Below the pieces are notes generated by a model. That model was not told where the DNA came from. It worked only from the letters and a program-made list of their open reading frames with translations, and searched no databases. From positions 2,046,001 to 2,110,000 of the forward strand of contig NZ_QYRP01000002.1 in assembly GCF_003600895.1 (NCBI RefSeq): DNA of 64,000 bases. The letters are read 5' to 3'. The first letter of the stretch is position 1; every line of letters begins with the position of its first letter. Positions 19,199 to 32,823 of the stretch are shown here, in pieces. This DNA comes from Nocardioides cavernaquae (GTDB lineage: Bacteria; Actinomycetota; Actinomycetes; Propionibacteriales; Nocardioidaceae). Position numbers and translations under genes: made by a program.

Positions 19199-19220
19199 GT
19201 CGGACAAGGACTTGCCCGAC
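19199..19220. promoter_or_regulatory. 22-bp imperfect palindrome in the mdh leader
   Basis: GTCGGACAAG at 19199-19208 pairs with CTTGCCCGAC at 19211-19220 (9 of 10 positions) around a GA centre. It is 18-39 bases upstream of the mdh start codon, just ahead of the AGGAGAT site. It could be a repressor operator or an RNA hairpin in the leader. Confidence 0.4.
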
Positions 19221-19308
19221 GCTAGCAGCGTGGAGCGCTGTGAGGGAGTGAGTCCGTCTGCCGATGCGCGAGCCGATGTGTACGCCGCGTGCGCGGCGCC
19301 CGCGAATG

Positions 19309-19341
19309 CCAGGAGGCCCCGACGGTGTCGGGGCCTCCTGG
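19309..19341. terminator. Terminator after aqpZ
   Basis: A perfect 15-bp stem (19309-19323 with 19327-19341) and a 3-base GGT loop, 40 bases beyond the aquaporin stop on the minus strand. Confidence 0.85.
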
Positions 19342-19380
19342 TGCTGCCTGCCGGTCGCCCGGCAGTCGTGCGTGTGGAGC

Positions 19381-20076
19381 TCAGTCCTCGCGGCCACCGA
19401 TGAAGTGGTGCGTGAAGCCGGCAACGGCAGCGCCGACGACCGGAGCGAGGATGAACGCCCACACCTGGGTCAGGGCGTCCCCGCCGGCGAACCAGGCGAC
19501 TCCGAGCGAGCGGGCCGGGTTCACGGAGGTGTTGGAGACCGGGATGCTGACCAGGTGGATCAGGGTCAGCGACAGGCCGATCGCCAGGCCGGCGAAGCCG
19601 GGAACCGCTGCCTTGGCGCTGGCGCCGAGGATCACGTAGAGGAAGACGGCGGTCAGGACGGCCTCGACCACGAGCACGGCGAGGAGGGAGTAGCCGTCGG
19701 GTGACCGGTCGGCGTACCCGTTGGAGGCGAAGCCGTTGTCCAGGGTGAAGCCGTCCTTGCCCGAGGCGACGACGTAGAGGACGGCGGCGGCGATGGTCGC
19801 GCCGACGACCTGTGCGATCGCGTAGCCGGGGACCTCGCTCCACGAGAAGCGCCGGGCGCTGGCCAGGCCCACGGTCACGGCCGGGTTGAAGTGACCGCCC
19901 GAGATGTGGCCGAACGCGTAGGCGCCGGCGATGACTGTGAGGCCGAACGCGAGGGCGACGCCGATGAAGCCGACGTGCTCGCCGGCGAGGACGGCCGTGC
20001 CACAGCCGCCGAAGACAAGGATGAACGTGCCGAGCGCCTCGGCGCTGAGCTTCTGGGTCGTGCTGGGTGTGGACAA
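19381..20076 (-). CDS. aqpZ: Aquaporin Z-type water channel
   Basis: 231-residue MIP-family channel with six membrane segments and both NPA half-helices ([11 protein letters not shown] and [11 protein letters not shown]). The pore-lining His in [14 protein letters not shown] and the Arg after the second NPA fit the narrow selectivity filter of water-specific AqpZ rather than a glycerol channel. I place the start at TTG 20076, with GGAGGA six bases upstream; no ATG or GTG gives a sensible N-terminus, and the upstream extension is not membrane-protein-like. Divergent from the lipoprotein gene. Confidence 0.9.
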   Translation of the reverse strand: MSTPSTTQKLSAEALGTFILVFGGCGTAVLAGEHVGFIGVALAFGLTVIAGAYAFGHISGGHFNPAVTVGLASARRFSWSEVPGYAIAQVVGATIAAAVLYVVASGKDGFTLDNGFASNGYADRSPDGYSLLAVLVVEAVLTAVFLYVILGASAKAAVPGFAGLAIGLSLTLIHLVSIPVSNTSVNPARSLGVAWFAGGDALTQVWAFILAPVVGAAVAGFTHHFIGGRED

Positions 20077-20153
20077 GCGAATCCTCCGAGAAAAGAGTTG
20101 GGTTGACCTACACGCACACGCTAGAGCCCAAGCAGGCATGACATCCTGACGAC

Positions 20154-20975
20154 ATGCGCGCTGCTCTGGGGTTCGGTCGCCTGGCTCTCGTCCTGTCCGT
20201 CCCGTTCGCTCTTGCCGGATGTGTCGGCGAGCCGCCGAAGACCGAGCCGGCCGGTGTCGACGAAGTCCCCAGGCCGACGGCATCCACGGACGAGCACTCG
20301 CTCGACCCGAGTGACTTCGTGAAGCGGATCGACAATCCGTGGCTTCCCCTCGAGCCCGGTCGCTCCTGGACCTACAGGTCGGTCTCCTCGGACGGCCCGC
20401 AGCAGATCACGGTCACGGTGCTCGAGGAGACCAAGGACATCGACGGCGTGACGGCGACCGTCGTGCACGACGTCGTGACCGGACCGCGGGGCAAGGTCCT
20501 CGAGGACACCTACGACTGGTACGCCCAGGACAAGAAGGGCAACGTCTGGTACCTCGGCGAGGCCACCACGGAGTACGACGGCAAGTCGTCGTCGACTGCG
20601 GGCTCCTGGCAGGCGGGCGTGGACGGTGCCCGCGCGGGGATCGCCATGCTGGCCAGGCCGCGGGTCGGTGACGGCTACAAGCAGGAGTTCCTGAAGGGGG
20701 AGGCCGAGGACCAGGCCCAGGTGATCGAGCTCGACGCGGAGGTCGTCGGGCCGGCAGGCAGCTGGGTGGACGAGGTCCTGGTCACGAAGGACACGACGCC
20801 GCTGGAGCCTGACCTGGTCGAGCACAAGTTCTACGTGCAGGGCATCGGCGTCGTGCGGGAGCTGACTGTCGAGGGCGGCGACGAGGAAGTCGAGCTGGTG
20901 AAGTTCACGGTGCCTGCCGGCGAGACGCCGAGCCCGACGCCCAGCCCGACATCGAGCGCCTCAACCGGCTCCTGA
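20154..20975 (+). CDS. Secreted lipoprotein of unknown function
   Basis: 273 residues with a lipoprotein signal peptide: a basic start, a hydrophobic core (LALVLSVPFA) and the lipobox LAGC with Cys near residue 23. The mature part begins with a Pro/Thr-rich linker, followed by a mostly beta-type domain beginning DNPWLPLEPGRSWTYRS, and ends in a TPSPTPSPTSS tail. The NPWLPLxPGxxWxY pattern recurs in uncharacterised bacterial secreted proteins, but I know no function. It is divergent from aqpZ, with both promoters in the 77-base gap. Confidence 0.75.
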   Translation: MRAALGFGRLALVLSVPFALAGCVGEPPKTEPAGVDEVPRPTASTDEHSLDPSDFVKRIDNPWLPLEPGRSWTYRSVSSDGPQQITVTVLEETKDIDGVTATVVHDVVTGPRGKVLEDTYDWYAQDKKGNVWYLGEATTEYDGKSSSTAGSWQAGVDGARAGIAMLARPRVGDGYKQEFLKGEAEDQAQVIELDAEVVGPAGSWVDEVLVTKDTTPLEPDLVEHKFYVQGIGVVRELTVEGGDEEVELVKFTVPAGETPSPTPSPTSSASTGS

Positions 20976-21061
20976 ACGACCCCTCGCGCTCGCGCGTGCC
21001 CTCGGGCAGGATGGGCCACGGGTCGAGCACGGCCCGGCTGGCCAACAGGCCTGAGATATCT

Positions 21062-21077
21062 TGATGTCGAGACATCA
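21062..21077. promoter_or_regulatory. Palindromic operator candidate before icd
   Basis: TGATGTC and GACATCA form a perfect 7-bp inverted repeat around GA. It lies 29-44 bases before the GTG start, at the end of an AT-rich stretch (GAGATATCTTGATG) unusual for this genome, so it probably overlaps the promoter. Confidence 0.45.
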
Positions 21078-21105
21078 CCCACAGTCTGCAACAAGAGGAG
21101 CCCCG

Positions 21106-23310
21106 GTGACGGACGCTGGCAAGACCCGGATCATCTACACGCACACGGACGAGGCGCCCCTGCTGGCGACGTACTCCTTCCTGCCGATCGTCCAGGCGTA
21201 CGCCGGCAAGGCCGGCGTTGCGATGGAGACCCGCGACATCTCTGTCGCATCGCGCATCCTGGCGCAGTTCGGCCTGGCGGACGACGCGCTGGCCGAGCTC
21301 GGTGCCCTGGCCAAGACCCCGGCCGCCAACATCGTCAAGCTCCCCAACGTCTCCGCCTCGATCCCGCAGCTGAAGGCGGCCATCGCCGAGCTGCAGGCCA
21401 AGGGCTACGCGGTCCCCGACCTCCCCGAGTCCGCCGACTCGGAGGAGGACAAGGCGATCCTCGCCAAGTTCGACAAGGTGAAGGGCTCCGCGGTCAACCC
21501 GGTCCTGCGCGAGGGCAACTCCGACCGCCGCGCGCCGCTCTCGGTGAAGAACTACGCCAAGAAGCACCCCCACACCAACAAGCCGTTCACCGAGGGCTCG
21601 AAGACCAACGTCGCCACCATGGGTGAGCACGACTTCAAGGCCAACGAGAAGTCCGTGACCCTCGCCGCCGACGACACCCTGTCGATCGTGCTCGAGACCG
21701 CCAATGGCGAGACGAAGACCCTGCTCGAGGGCCTCAAGGTCCTCGCGGGCGAGATCATCGACTCCACCAAGATGGAGGCGGCCTACCTCGACGAGTTCCT
21801 CGTCAACGCGCTGGCGAAGGCCAAGGCCGAGGACGTCCTGTTCTCCGTCCACCTCAAGGCCACGATGATGAAGGTCTCCGACCCGATCATCTTCGGCCAC
21901 GTCGTGAAGGCCTTCTTCAAGGACGTCTTCGCTCAGTACGGCGACGACCTGGCCGCCGCCGGTCTCTCGGCCAACGACGGCCTCGGTGCGATCCTCGCCG
22001 GCCTGGGCGAGCTGCCCAACGGTGCGGAGATCAAGGCTGCCTTCGAGGCCGGCCTGGCAGGTGGCCCGCGCCTGTCCTACACGAACTCCGACAAGGGCAT
22101 CACCAACCTGCACGTCCCGTCCGACGTCATCGTCGACGCGTCGATGCCGGCCCTGGTCCGCAACGGCGGCCGCCTGTGGGGCGTCGACGGCGGCGAGGAC
22201 GACACCCTCGCGGTGATCCCCGACTCGTCGTACGCCGGTGTCTACCAGGCCGTCCTCGACGACGTGAAGAAGCACGGCCCGCTCGACCCGGCCACGATCG
22301 GCACGGTCCCCAACGTCGGCCTCATGGCGCAGGCCGCGGAGGAATACGGCTCCCACAACAAGACCTTCGAGATCGCCCAGGCCGGCACCGTGCGGATCCT
22401 CGGCTCCGACGGCACCGTCCTGATCGAGCACGACGTCGAGGTCGGCGACATCTGGCGCGCGTGCCAGACCAAGGACATCCCGGTCCAGGACTGGGTGAAG
22501 CTGGCTGTCACCCGCGCCCGCGCCTCGGCCACGCCCGCGATCTTCTGGCTGGACGAGACCCGTGCGCACGACGCCGAGATCATCAAGAAGGTCACCACCT
22601 ACCTGGCCGACCACGACACCGACGGCCTGAAGATCGAGATCCTGGCGCCGTCGCTCGCGTGCTCCTACTCCCTCGCGCGCCTGCGCAAGGGTGAGGACAC
22701 CATCTCGGTGACCGGCAACGTGCTGCGTGACTACAACACCGACCTGTTCCCGATCCTCGAGCTCGGCACGTCGGCCAAGATGCTGTCGGTCGTCCCGCTG
22801 ATCGCGGGCGGTGGCCTCTTCGAGACCGGCGCCGGTGGCTCCGCGCCGAAGCACGTCGAGCAGCTCGTCAACGAGGACTACCTGCGCTGGGACTCGCTCG
22901 GCGAGTTCTTCGCGCTGGTGCCCTCCTTCGAGAAGTACGCCGAGCAGGCCGGTGTCCCGGCCGCCCAGGTGCTCGCCGACACCCTCGACCGCGCCACCGG
23001 CACCTTCCTCGACGAGGACCGTTCGCCGGGCCGCAAGCTGGGCACGATCGACAACCGTGGCTCGCACTTCTACGTCGCCCTCTACTGGGCCGAGGAGCTG
23101 GCCGCGCAGACCGACGACGCCGAGCTCGCTGCCGCCTTCGCCCCGCTGGCGAAGACGCTGCGTGAGAACGAGGCGACGATCGTCGAGGAGCTGCTGGCCG
23201 TGCAGGGCAAGCCCGCCGACATCGGTGGCTACTACCTGCCCGACCCGGAGAAGACCGCTGCGGTCATGCGTCCCTCCGCGACGCTGAACGCCGCCGTCGA
23301 CTCTCTCTGA
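21106..23310 (+). CDS. icd: Monomeric NADP-dependent isocitrate dehydrogenase
   Basis: 734-residue single-chain isocitrate dehydrogenase (IDH-II type), converting isocitrate to 2-oxoglutarate with NADPH formation. The start ([20 protein letters not shown]) and [14 protein letters not shown], the family's substrate-binding segment, are diagnostic; length is typical for the monomeric family and about twice that of the dimeric enzyme. GTG 21106 follows an AGAGGAG ribosome binding site; the frame extends 15 codons upstream, but only through the palindromic promoter region. Confidence 0.96.
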   Translation: MTDAGKTRIIYTHTDEAPLLATYSFLPIVQAYAGKAGVAMETRDISVASRILAQFGLADDALAELGALAKTPAANIVKLPNVSASIPQLKAAIAELQAKGYAVPDLPESADSEEDKAILAKFDKVKGSAVNPVLREGNSDRRAPLSVKNYAKKHPHTNKPFTEGSKTNVATMGEHDFKANEKSVTLAADDTLSIVLETANGETKTLLEGLKVLAGEIIDSTKMEAAYLDEFLVNALAKAKAEDVLFSVHLKATMMKVSDPIIFGHVVKAFFKDVFAQYGDDLAAAGLSANDGLGAILAGLGELPNGAEIKAAFEAGLAGGPRLSYTNSDKGITNLHVPSDVIVDASMPALVRNGGRLWGVDGGEDDTLAVIPDSSYAGVYQAVLDDVKKHGPLDPATIGTVPNVGLMAQAAEEYGSHNKTFEIAQAGTVRILGSDGTVLIEHDVEVGDIWRACQTKDIPVQDWVKLAVTRARASATPAIFWLDETRAHDAEIIKKVTTYLADHDTDGLKIEILAPSLACSYSLARLRKGEDTISVTGNVLRDYNTDLFPILELGTSAKMLSVVPLIAGGGLFETGAGGSAPKHVEQLVNEDYLRWDSLGEFFALVPSFEKYAEQAGVPAAQVLADTLDRATGTFLDEDRSPGRKLGTIDNRGSHFYVALYWAEELAAQTDDAELAAAFAPLAKTLRENEATIVEELLAVQGKPADIGGYYLPDPEKTAAVMRPSATLNAAVDSL

Positions 23311-23325
23311 GTCAAGTGCCGCAAC

Positions 23326-23356
23326 GGCGCCCGGGTCCCCCAGGGGCCCGGGCGCC
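23326..23356. terminator. Hairpin terminator after icd
   Basis: Perfect 10-bp GC stem (23326-23335 with 23347-23356) 15 bases after the icd stop, with an 11-base loop. Confidence 0.8.
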
Positions 23357-23380
23357 GGGCATTTCGCCGCCCTTTCCGGA

Positions 23381-23386
23381 TACGGT
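23381..23386 (+). promoter_or_regulatory. -10 box for leaderless DUF6498 gene
   Basis: TACGGT ends 6 bases before ATG 23393, immediately downstream of the icd terminator, so this is the only space for a promoter. Confidence 0.45.
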
Positions 23387-23392
23387 CCGGGC

Positions 23393-24052
23393 ATGAACGT
23401 GGTCTGGCGGATTCTCGGGTTCCAGCTCCTCGCGCAGGTCGGGGCGCGTCTGCCCGCCCGCTACGCGCGACTGGTGACGGTCGCCCTGCTCGTGGTCTCC
23501 AACCTGGTGCCGCTGGTCGGCGCCGCGATGGGGTGGATGAGCCTCGGCGACGTCTTCGCCGTCTACTGGCTCGAGAACGTGATCGTCTGGATCTTCTCGA
23601 CGATCCGGATCGCGACGGCGAAGGGACCGACGAGCCCGCTCGCCTCGGCGGCGTTCTTCTGCTTCCACTACGGCATATTCACTGTCGTCCACGGTGTCTT
23701 CACGATCGTCATGATCGCGATGACGGGCAGTGGATTCGTCCACTACCGCTCGTGGCTGATCGCAGGGGCTGCACTCTTCGTGAGCCACCTGCTGTCCCTG
23801 GTGATCCACTGGTTCGGCCGCGGCGAGCGCCTGGTGACGACGCCCCGTCAGGCGATGTTCTGGCCGTACCCGCGCATGCTCGTGCTGCACGTCGCCATCA
23901 TCGGCAGCTTCTTCCTCCTGCTGCGCGGCCTTGCGGAGGACGGCACTGCCGACGAGGTCCTGCCCGTCTTCCTGCTGGTCGGGCTCAAGCTGACGATCGA
24001 CATCGTGCTGCACGTGCGCGAGCGGGTCCGGGCAGCAGGCGGCACGGTGTGA
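23393..24052 (+). CDS. DUF6498 integral membrane protein
   Basis: 219-residue protein with about six hydrophobic segments. The YWLENVIVWIFSTIRI and FFCFHYGIFTVVHGVF segments, rich in aromatic residues and His, are characteristic of DUF6498. Function is unknown. Its last four bases overlap the start of the AlkD-like gene, so the two are translated together, although no functional link is apparent. Confidence 0.75.
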   Translation: MNVVWRILGFQLLAQVGARLPARYARLVTVALLVVSNLVPLVGAAMGWMSLGDVFAVYWLENVIVWIFSTIRIATAKGPTSPLASAAFFCFHYGIFTVVHGVFTIVMIAMTGSGFVHYRSWLIAGAALFVSHLLSLVIHWFGRGERLVTTPRQAMFWPYPRMLVLHVAIIGSFFLLLRGLAEDGTADEVLPVFLLVGLKLTIDIVLHVRERVRAAGGTV

Positions 24053-24726
24053 CCCCGGCTGACCTGGTCGCGGCGGTGCGGGGCTCGCTCGTCGCCGCTG
24101 CGGACCCGTCGCTGGCACCGGCCCAGCAGGCCTACATGAAGTCCGCGATGCCGTTCCTCGGTGTGCGTGGCCCCGAGGTGCGCCGGCTGACGCGCGCGGC
24201 AGTGCGGGAGGTCGGCGTACGGGACGGGGGAGCGCTGCTCGTCGCATCGCGCGAGCTCTGGGACAACGCCACCCACCGCGAGGAGAGGTACGCCGCGAGC
24301 GAGCTGCTGTCGCTCGGCGCGCTGAAGGGCGACTGGTCGCTGGTGCCCCACCTCGAGCACATCGCGCGCACCGGGGCATGGTGGGACCACGTCGACGGCG
24401 TCTCGCGCCGGGTGGCAGACCTGCACGACGCGCATCCCGAGGCGACAGCCGCGCTCGTGCGGACCTGGTCGCTGGACGACGACTTCTGGCTGCGGCGACT
24501 CGCGATCATCTCCCAGCTGGGCCGCGGTGACCGCACCGACCGGGACCTGCTGGCCGAGGTGATCGGGCCCAGCCTGACCGACCGCGAGTTCTTCCTGCGC
24601 AAGGCGATCGGGTGGTCGCTCCGCGACCTGGCGAAGACCGATCCCGACTGGGTGCTGGCCTACGTGGGAGCGCACGAGCTGAGCCCGCTGAGCCGTCGCG
24701 AGGCGTTGAAGCACATCGCCGGCTGA
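24049..24726 (+). CDS. DNA alkylation repair protein (AlkD-like HEAT-repeat)
   Basis: 225-residue all-helical protein of the AlkD family. Family members wrap DNA in HEAT-like repeats and excise bulky or cationic alkyl bases without flipping them. Visible family features are SAMPFLGVRGPEVRRLTR near the N-terminus, LWDNATHREERYAA, WWDHVDGVSRRV and the C-terminal segment EFFLRKAIGWSLRDLAK. Trp, Asp and Arg residues of the AlkD active site appear retained by eye. GTG 24049 overlaps the previous stop (GTGA). No adaptive-response gene is nearby. Confidence 0.85.
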   Translation: MTPADLVAAVRGSLVAAADPSLAPAQQAYMKSAMPFLGVRGPEVRRLTRAAVREVGVRDGGALLVASRELWDNATHREERYAASELLSLGALKGDWSLVPHLEHIARTGAWWDHVDGVSRRVADLHDAHPEATAALVRTWSLDDDFWLRRLAIISQLGRGDRTDRDLLAEVIGPSLTDREFFLRKAIGWSLRDLAKTDPDWVLAYVGAHELSPLSRREALKHIAG

Positions 24727-24795
24727 GGGCGGGCGTTATCGAGGTGTGACCGAACATGAGGAATGCCTCGGGCATTCGCTCGGTTGGGGCAGACG

Positions 24796-26043
24796 ATGAC
24801 TGCCACAAGCACGAACACCAGTGATGCCGCTCCGGTCGACCCCGGGGCGGCACCCGTGTACACGGACCAACGCCAGCGCCACACCGGGCTGGCGATCCTC
24901 GCGCTCGCGATGGGCGGCTTCACGATCGGGACGACGGAGTTCCTGACGATGGGGGTGCTGCCGGAGATCGCGCGCGGCGTCTCCGTCTCGGTGCCGGCCG
25001 CCGGCCACGTGATCTCGGCGTACGCGATCGGGGTGGTGGTCGGCGTGCCGATCCTCGCCTTCTTCGGTGCGGCGCTGCCGCGGCGCGGCGCGCTGATCGG
25101 CCTCATGGGCGCGTACGCCGCGTTCAACGTGCTCAGCGCAGCAGCCCCGAACTACGAGGTGCTGACGATCGCCCGGTTCCTCGACGGACTGCCGCACGGC
25201 GCCTTCTTCGGCATCGCCAGTCTCGTCGCCGCGGGCCTGGTCGCACCCGAGAGGCGGGGCCGCGCGGTCGCGGCGGTCATGCTCGGGCTGAGCGTCGCCA
25301 ACGTCCTCGGAGTGCCCGCCGCCACCTGGCTCGGGCAGCACGCGGGCTGGCGCGCGTCGTACCTCCTCAGTGCTGTCCTCGGTCTCGCCGCCGTTGCGAT
25401 GATCCTCGCCTTCGTGCCGTCGGTCCCGGGCAACAGCGAGGCGAGCGGCCGACGTGAGGCGCGCGCGTTCTTCGGCAACATGCAGGTGTGGCTGACGATG
25501 GCCGTCGGTGCGGTCGGCTTCGGCGGGCTCTTCGCGGTCTACTCCTACGTCGCGAAGACCGTCACCGACGTCGGCGGTCTGGACCGCGGCACGGTCCCGG
25601 TCTTCGTGCTGGCCCTCGGCCTCGGCATGGTCGTCGGCACCTGGATCGCCGGCGAGCTCGCGGCGTGGTCGGTCTTCCGGTCCTTGATCGCCTCGTCCGT
25701 CGGCGGAGCGGTGATCATGGCCGTCTACTGGTTCGCCGCGCCCCACGGCTGGCTGCTGTGGCCCGTCGCGTTCGCGGTCACGGCGATCGGCTCGATCCTG
25801 GTGATCAACCTGCAGCTGCGGTTGATGGACGTCGCTGGCGATGCCGTCACCCTCGGTGCCGCGATGAACCACGCCGCGCTCAACACGGCCAACGCGCTCG
25901 GTGCCTGGCTCGGCGGATCGGTCATCGCAGCGGGCTACGGCTACCGCTCGCCGGCACTCGTCGGCATCGTGCTCTCGCTCGTGGGCCTGGTGATCCTGCT
26001 GGTTTCTGCCCGGCTCCACGTGCGCGGGCGCGCGACCGCCTGA
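24796..26043 (+). CDS. MFS transporter (drug/arabinose-efflux-like DHA1 type)
   Basis: 415-residue 12-segment MFS exporter. The segment TIGTTEFLTMGVLPEIA is the signature of the AraJ/NepI/chloramphenicol-exporter group, and RFLDGLPHGAFFGIASLVAA is the matching helix-4 region. The substrate is not predictable. ATG 24796 (MTATSTNTS) has GGGGCAG upstream and is preferred to ATG 24763. Upstream lie a small inverted repeat (AATGCC-TCG-GGCATT, about 24761-24775) that could bind a repressor, and a motif shared with the region before the sugar-phosphomutase gene. Confidence 0.85.
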   Translation: MTATSTNTSDAAPVDPGAAPVYTDQRQRHTGLAILALAMGGFTIGTTEFLTMGVLPEIARGVSVSVPAAGHVISAYAIGVVVGVPILAFFGAALPRRGALIGLMGAYAAFNVLSAAAPNYEVLTIARFLDGLPHGAFFGIASLVAAGLVAPERRGRAVAAVMLGLSVANVLGVPAATWLGQHAGWRASYLLSAVLGLAAVAMILAFVPSVPGNSEASGRREARAFFGNMQVWLTMAVGAVGFGGLFAVYSYVAKTVTDVGGLDRGTVPVFVLALGLGMVVGTWIAGELAAWSVFRSLIASSVGGAVIMAVYWFAAPHGWLLWPVAFAVTAIGSILVINLQLRLMDVAGDAVTLGAAMNHAALNTANALGAWLGGSVIAAGYGYRSPALVGIVLSLVGLVILLVSARLHVRGRATA

Positions 26044-26048
26044 ACCCT

Positions 26049-28266
<2,218 letters not shown>

Positions 28267-28275
28267 GGTCGCTGC

Positions 28276-28809
28276 ATGCCCACCATCGGTGTGTCGATCG
28301 CCCTCCCGGAGCCCTGGGCCAGCCAGCTCCAGGAGTACCGCACGTCGATCGGCGACCTCACCGCCGCGAAGATCCCCACGCACATCACGCTCGTGCCTCC
28401 GACCGAGGTGAGCGACGAGGAACTGGTGGCGATCGAGGACCATCTGGCCGTGGTCTGCGCAGATTTTGCCGCCTTCCGCATCCACTTGCGCAGCACGGGT
28501 ACTTTCCGGCCGGTGTCACCTGTCGTCTTCGTCAATGTCGTCGAGGGCATCTCCCAGTGCGAGCAGCTCGCCGCCATCGTGCGCCGTGGGCCCCTGACCG
28601 GCGACCCGGAGTTCCCGTACCACCCCCACGTCACCATCGGTCACCACCTCGACGACGCTGCGCTCGACCGCGCGTTCAACGAGCTGGCCACCTTCGACGG
28701 CAGCTTCATCGTCAACGACTTCCATCTCTACCTGCACGACGAGGAAGCGGGCTGGCGCATCGACCGGTCGTTCCCGCTGGTGCCGGTGCCGATCGGTGCG
28801 GGTGCCTGA
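28276..28809 (+). CDS. 2'-5' RNA ligase family (2H phosphoesterase) protein
   Basis: 177-residue protein with the two HxT/S motifs that define the 2H superfamily: HITL near residue 36 and HVTI near residue 119. Members hydrolyse or ligate 2'-5' or cyclic phosphodiester bonds in RNA and small nucleotides; the natural substrate in actinobacteria is unknown. It has its own promoter-like box overlapping trpS, and its end overlaps or touches the YihY gene. Confidence 0.85.
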   Translation: MPTIGVSIALPEPWASQLQEYRTSIGDLTAAKIPTHITLVPPTEVSDEELVAIEDHLAVVCADFAAFRIHLRSTGTFRPVSPVVFVNVVEGISQCEQLAAIVRRGPLTGDPEFPYHPHVTIGHHLDDAALDRAFNELATFDGSFIVNDFHLYLHDEEAGWRIDRSFPLVPVPIGAGA

Positions 28810-28813
28810 ATCG

Positions 28814-29704
28814 ATGGCGGGGGTCAAGGAGCGGCTGACCGGGGCCATCGCCACCGCCCGGGAGCGTGTGCCGGTCCTCGACCACACGATCCGCACCGTC
28901 GGGCACTACAGCTCGGTCAACGGGAGCCTGCAGGCCGCGGGCGTCACCTACGCGGCGTTCCTGTCGTTCTTCCCGATCCTCGCGCTCGGCTTCGCTGTCG
29001 TCGGGTACGCCGCACGGTGGCTGCCGGACGGGGCGGATGCCGAGGCCAACCTCGTTGCGGCGATCAAGAGCGTCTTTCCGGGCTTGATCGGCGACGGTCC
29101 GAACGAGATCAGCCTGGACACCTTCCGGTCGGCCGCTCCCGCCATCCTCTCGATCGGCCTGCCGCTGGCGGTGTGGTCCGGCCTCGGGTGGCTCTCCAGC
29201 ATGCGCACCGCGCTGCTCGAGGTCTTCGCGCTGCCATCCGATGCGCAGCCCAACTGGCTCTTCGGCAAGCTCCGCGACGTGACCGCGCTGGTTGCGCTCG
29301 GCGGCACGCTCTTCCTCGCCGTGGCTGTGTCCGGCGTGGTCGGCGCGCTCTCGGAGCGGATCCTCGGCCTCGTCGACCTTGAGGAGTTCGACTGGGTCCT
29401 GGCCTCGCTCGTGCCGCTGGTCGGCATCGCGGCCAACGCGGTGCTCTTCTTCGCGATGTACCAGCTGCTGGCCCGCCCGCAGCTGCCCCGGCGGTCGCTC
29501 TGGGCCGCAGCTGCGATCGGAGCTGTCGGCTTCGAGGTGCTCAAGCAGCTCTCGGCGTACCTGCTGAAGTCGACCGCGCAGCAGCCCGCATTCCAGGCCT
29601 TCGGTATCGCGCTGGTGCTGTTGGTCTGGATCAACTACTTCACCCAGCTGGTGCTCTACACCGCCGCCTGGGCCCAGACGTCCGACGATCGGAAGAGTGA
29701 CTGA
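28814..29704 (+). CDS. YihY/BrkB family inner membrane protein
   Basis: 296-residue polytopic protein with about six membrane segments and the family hallmarks AGVTYAAFLSFFPILALGF near the N-terminus and a later Trp/Tyr-rich helix (VWINYFTQLVLYTAAW). The family (once called ribonuclease BN in error) is of unknown function, possibly transport or envelope maintenance. I use ATG 28814; in-frame GTGs at 28796 and 28802 lie inside the preceding gene. Its stop overlaps the next start by one base. Confidence 0.82.
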   Translation: MAGVKERLTGAIATARERVPVLDHTIRTVGHYSSVNGSLQAAGVTYAAFLSFFPILALGFAVVGYAARWLPDGADAEANLVAAIKSVFPGLIGDGPNEISLDTFRSAAPAILSIGLPLAVWSGLGWLSSMRTALLEVFALPSDAQPNWLFGKLRDVTALVALGGTLFLAVAVSGVVGALSERILGLVDLEEFDWVLASLVPLVGIAANAVLFFAMYQLLARPQLPRRSLWAAAAIGAVGFEVLKQLSAYLLKSTAQQPAFQAFGIALVLLVWINYFTQLVLYTAAWAQTSDDRKSD

Positions 29705-29925
29705 TGCAGTTCGAGAAGAAGCACGCCCGCCTGCTCCTCGGAGTCGCCCTCTGGATGGTCATCACCTGGAGCATGTTCATCAAGAACCTGTCGGCGGCGT
29801 ACTTCGATGGTGAGGTCCGCCCCGCCGGCTACTGGGTCGCGCACTCGATCCTGATCGTGGTGAACCTGGTCATCGCCGCCATCCTCGGCTCGCTCGGCTG
29901 GAAGGCCCACAAAGCCACCCGCTGA
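29704..29925 (+). CDS. SCO4848 family small membrane protein
   Basis: 73-residue protein with two membrane segments (LLLGVALWMVITWSMFIKNL and HSILIVVNLVIAAILGSL) and a basic C-terminus. Sequence pattern and position next to a YihY gene match the SCO4848 family, widespread in actinobacteria and without known function. The ATG overlaps the YihY stop (TGATG), so the two are co-translated. Confidence 0.82.
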   Translation: MQFEKKHARLLLGVALWMVITWSMFIKNLSAAYFDGEVRPAGYWVAHSILIVVNLVIAAILGSLGWKAHKATR

Positions 29926-29940
29926 CGACCGAAATGCAGA

Positions 29941-29973
29941 ACGGCGCCGCGCCCACGAGGGGAGCGGCGCCGT
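29941..29973. terminator. Bidirectional terminator between SCO4848-like gene and sdhB
   Basis: A perfect 10-bp stem (29941-29950 with 29964-29973) lies between the convergent gene ends, 15 bases after one stop and 21 before the other. Confidence 0.8.
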
Positions 29974-29994
29974 CCGGCGTACTGCTGGTGTGGC

Positions 29995-30746
29995 TCAGTA
30001 ACCCTGCGCCATCGCGGTGCGGAGGTCCTTGTTGAGCCGGGAGATCACGTCGAGCGGGATCTCCTTGGGGCACGCGGAGGCGCACTCACCGATGTTGGTG
30101 CAGCCGCCGAAGCCCTCGGCGTCGTGCTGGCCGACCATGGAGACGACACGGGTGTCGCGCTCCGGCTGGCCCTGCGGCAGCGAGCCCAGGTGGGTGATCT
30201 TCGCGCCGAGGAACAGCGAGGCCGAGCCGTTGGGGCAGGCCGCGACGCACGCGCCACAACCGATGCAGGTCGCGACGTCGAAGGCCAGGTCGGCCAGCGC
30301 CTTCTCGACCGGGGCGGCGTGGGCGTCGGGAGCGGAGCCCGTGTTGGCGGAGATGAAACCGCCGTTCTGGATCATCCGGTCGAACGCCGAGCGGTCGACG
30401 ACGAGGTCCTTCACGACCGGGAACGGGTCCGCACGCCACGGCTCCACCGTGATGTCGTCGCCGTCCTTGAAGGAACGCATGTGCAGCTGGCAGGTCGTGG
30501 TGACTTCGGGGCCGTGCGCCTGACCGTTGATCATCAGGCCACACATGCCGCAGATGCCTTCGCGACAGTCGCTGTCGAACGCGATCGGCTCCTCGCCGGC
30601 CTCGTTCAGCTGCTCGTTCAGGACATCGAGCATCTCCAGGAAGCTCATGTCCTCGCTGATGCCCTCGAGCTTGTAGCGGTGCATCGCGCCCTTGTCGGAT
30701 GCGGATGCCTGACGCCAGATGTTGAGGGTGAGGTTCATCGTCGCGC

Positions 30747-30750
<4 letters not shown>
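29995..30750 (-). CDS. sdhB: Succinate dehydrogenase iron-sulfur subunit
   Basis: 251-residue electron-transfer subunit of the succinate:quinone oxidoreductase. The [2Fe-2S] ligands are in CREGICGMC and the later CQLH, the [4Fe-4S] site in [12 protein letters not shown] and the [3Fe-4S] site in [12 protein letters not shown]. It accepts electrons from SdhA and passes them to quinone at SdhC. GTG 30750 overlaps the sdhA stop (GTGA). It is the last gene of sdhC-sdhA-sdhB. Confidence 0.95.
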
Positions 30751-32810
<2,060 letters not shown>

Positions 32811-32823
32811 GTTCAGAAATCCC

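Noticed and set aside
20901..20975. Ser/Thr/Pro tail of the lipoprotein as a frameshift artefact
   Set aside because: The TPSPTPSPTSS tail is in frame and typical of secreted-protein linkers; codon positions remain GC-rich.
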